Assembly: GCA_965240325.2 (NCBI GenBank)
Contig: OZ251223.1
Span: 1,674,001-1,738,000, forward strand
Length of the DNA: 64,000 nucleotides
Direction of reading: 5' to 3'
Source of the DNA: Rebecca billardiae RCC1528
Lineage: Eukaryota > Haptophyta
The position numbers were made by a program, and so were the translations under genes. Below are positions 62,961 to 64,000 of the stretch, one piece after another; position 1 is the first letter of the stretch, and every line of letters starts with the position of its first letter. The notes below the pieces were generated by a model that did no database searches, was not told where the DNA came from, and worked only from the letters and a program-made list of their open reading frames with translations.

Positions 62961-64000
62961 TCAGTGATGCCCAACAGGCTCTGCGGGCGCCTCGGCCTGG
63001 TTTGTGCGCAGATCGTCGACCGAGCTTGCCACCCACGTGAGTCGGTCGACAGGGTACCAACGCTGGTCGCCCTCCGCCTCGCACCCGCTCTCGACGAGGC
63101 ACGCGCGGATGCCAATGTGCACAGCGGCGCGCACGTCGGTCGCGTAGCGGTCGCCCACCATCATTATCTGGGCGCGCCGCGGATGAGGGAGGTTGCGTTG
63201 CATCAGCGTTGCGGGGTGAGGTGAGCGTCGCGGGCGCGGTCAGGCGCGCGGGGCGAGCGGCACACCGTGTCAGGGTCACCATTGTGTCCCTGGTCGAGTA
63301 GCATCTGGACGGCGCGGCCGATCATGAACTCGCGGCCGATGTTACCGCCCTTGCCGCAGATGACGAACTGGTCGCGCAGCCACGGCGGCGCGGCGGGGCG
63401 GAGCATCGCGGCAAACATGCCAGGGCCGGGCACGGCAAAGACCTGCCCCGGGAATCGCCCATCGTGCTGCGAGTTGAACGGGTCGTCGGCTGTGTAGATG
63501 AAGTCGGCGCCCTTGCGCACGAGGATGGTGAGCTGCGCGATCAGCTCGTACGACCACCCCTGCGCCGCGCCGCCCGTCTCGCCACGCTGCACGTCGTGGT
63601 CGAGGAACATGGCGATCGCGACGCGCGGCACGACCGCGCGCACCTTCACGTCGTCGGCCGCGTCGCGCGCCTCGCGCAGCTTCTCCGCGTCGAGGGCCCA
63701 CGATTTGACCTCTTCGTCGGAGAGGGATTCGGCGATGGTCCACTCCTGCATCTTCTTCAGCCCGGTCGGCCGCGAGAGGAACATGTCGTACCAGAAATTG
63801 CCCCCGCCTGAGACGATGAAGAGCTTGGAGCCGGCCGGCAGCGTGTCGAGGATAAAGTCGACCTGCGCATCCGCGGCGGTGCGGATGTGCTCGACGGGCA
63901 CGGGCTCGGAGGAGATAGCGAACGGGGGCGTGAGCAGCTTCTTCTGCGTCCCCGTCGGCCCCTTGTACCCCGTGTTCGACAGGAAGACGTGCGGGATCTT
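62961..64000 (-). CDS. HAD-superfamily (HAD-IIA-type) phosphatase, partial
   Basis: The gene runs off the window edge, so the N-terminal DxDG nucleophile motif is not seen. Two exons are visible: from beyond 64000 to 63266, and 63167-62961, with a 98-bp GT-AG intron (donor GTGTGC). Within the first exon, IPHVFLSNTGYKGPTG is HAD motif II (S/T-N), LDHDVQRGETGGA and FPGQVFAVPGPGMFAAML are cap and fold segments, and ICGKGGNIGREFMIGRA contains the motif III Lys. The exon join gives DPDT-IMMVGDRYATDVRAA, the motif IV GDxxxxD that binds Mg2+. The C-terminal block ASSVDDL is typical of p-nitrophenylphosphatase/CECR5-type enzymes. The substrate cannot be told from this part. Confidence 0.8.

Overview
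This is nuclear DNA of a GC-rich, intron-containing eukaryote, most likely a unicellular alga. I favour a haptophyte; a pelagophyte or another secondary-plastid alga is the alternative. The grounds are eukaryote-only genes (MPP10, DSCC1, a eukaryotic-type ribonucleotide reductase R2), short GT-AG introns of about 80-290 bp with donors mostly GTGCGC/GTGTGC, giant (Ser-Pro-Pro-Pro)n protein sequence, a Myb protein with CX2CX6HXC knuckles, a candidate plastid-targeted coiled-coil protein, and many microsatellites. No rRNA, tRNA, CRISPR array or complete transposon was recognised. The species call is inference.

Layout. 0-0.7 kb: 3' part of a UMP/CMP-kinase-like gene. 0.7-3.3 kb: repeat-rich intergenic DNA. 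3.3-12.4 kb: metalloprotease (-) / low-complexity hypothetical (+), then bestrophin (-) / indoleamine-2,3-dioxygenase-like (+), with GA/CT microsatellites between the two pairs. 12.4-19 kb: a gene desert with diverged dispersed and tandem repeats. 19-29 kb: TenA-like protein with a zinc knuckle (-) / SDR reductase (+), then three minus-strand genes: a PAN-glycosyltransferase-like protein, a Myb protein and a tandem histidine phosphatase. 29.7-39 kb: MPP10 (-) / RNR2 (+) and DSCC1 (-) / SAP coiled-coil protein (+), all spliced. 39-41.5 kb: desert with a long (TA)n tract and repeat copies. 41.5-59.9 kb: one giant minus-strand gene. 60-63 kb: desert. 63-64 kb: 3' end of a HAD phosphatase gene.

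The standout is the giant gene (41535-59930, five exons, about 5,880 residues). It encodes an N-terminal seven-blade RCC1-type propeller, a proline rod of about 2,780 residues of (S/T)PPP repeats, IPT/TIG-like domains, a REJ-like region, an EGF-like module, a GPS motif, several membrane segments and EF-hands. It looks like a polycystin-1/REJ-type surface receptor on an extraordinarily long stalk. The stalk DNA carries higher-order repeats of 429 bp and 390/780 bp, and the length variants differ by whole SPPP units. All four introns are phase 2 and split the same Cys codon of the 'KC|WG' motif.

Five gene pairs are head-to-head with 69-298 bp between start codons, so shared promoters look common here. 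Two of these pairs carry S-phase or growth functions (MPP10/RNR2; DSCC1/SAP protein). Exon joins were worked out by hand from reading frame, splice sites and family conservation; no transcript data were available.
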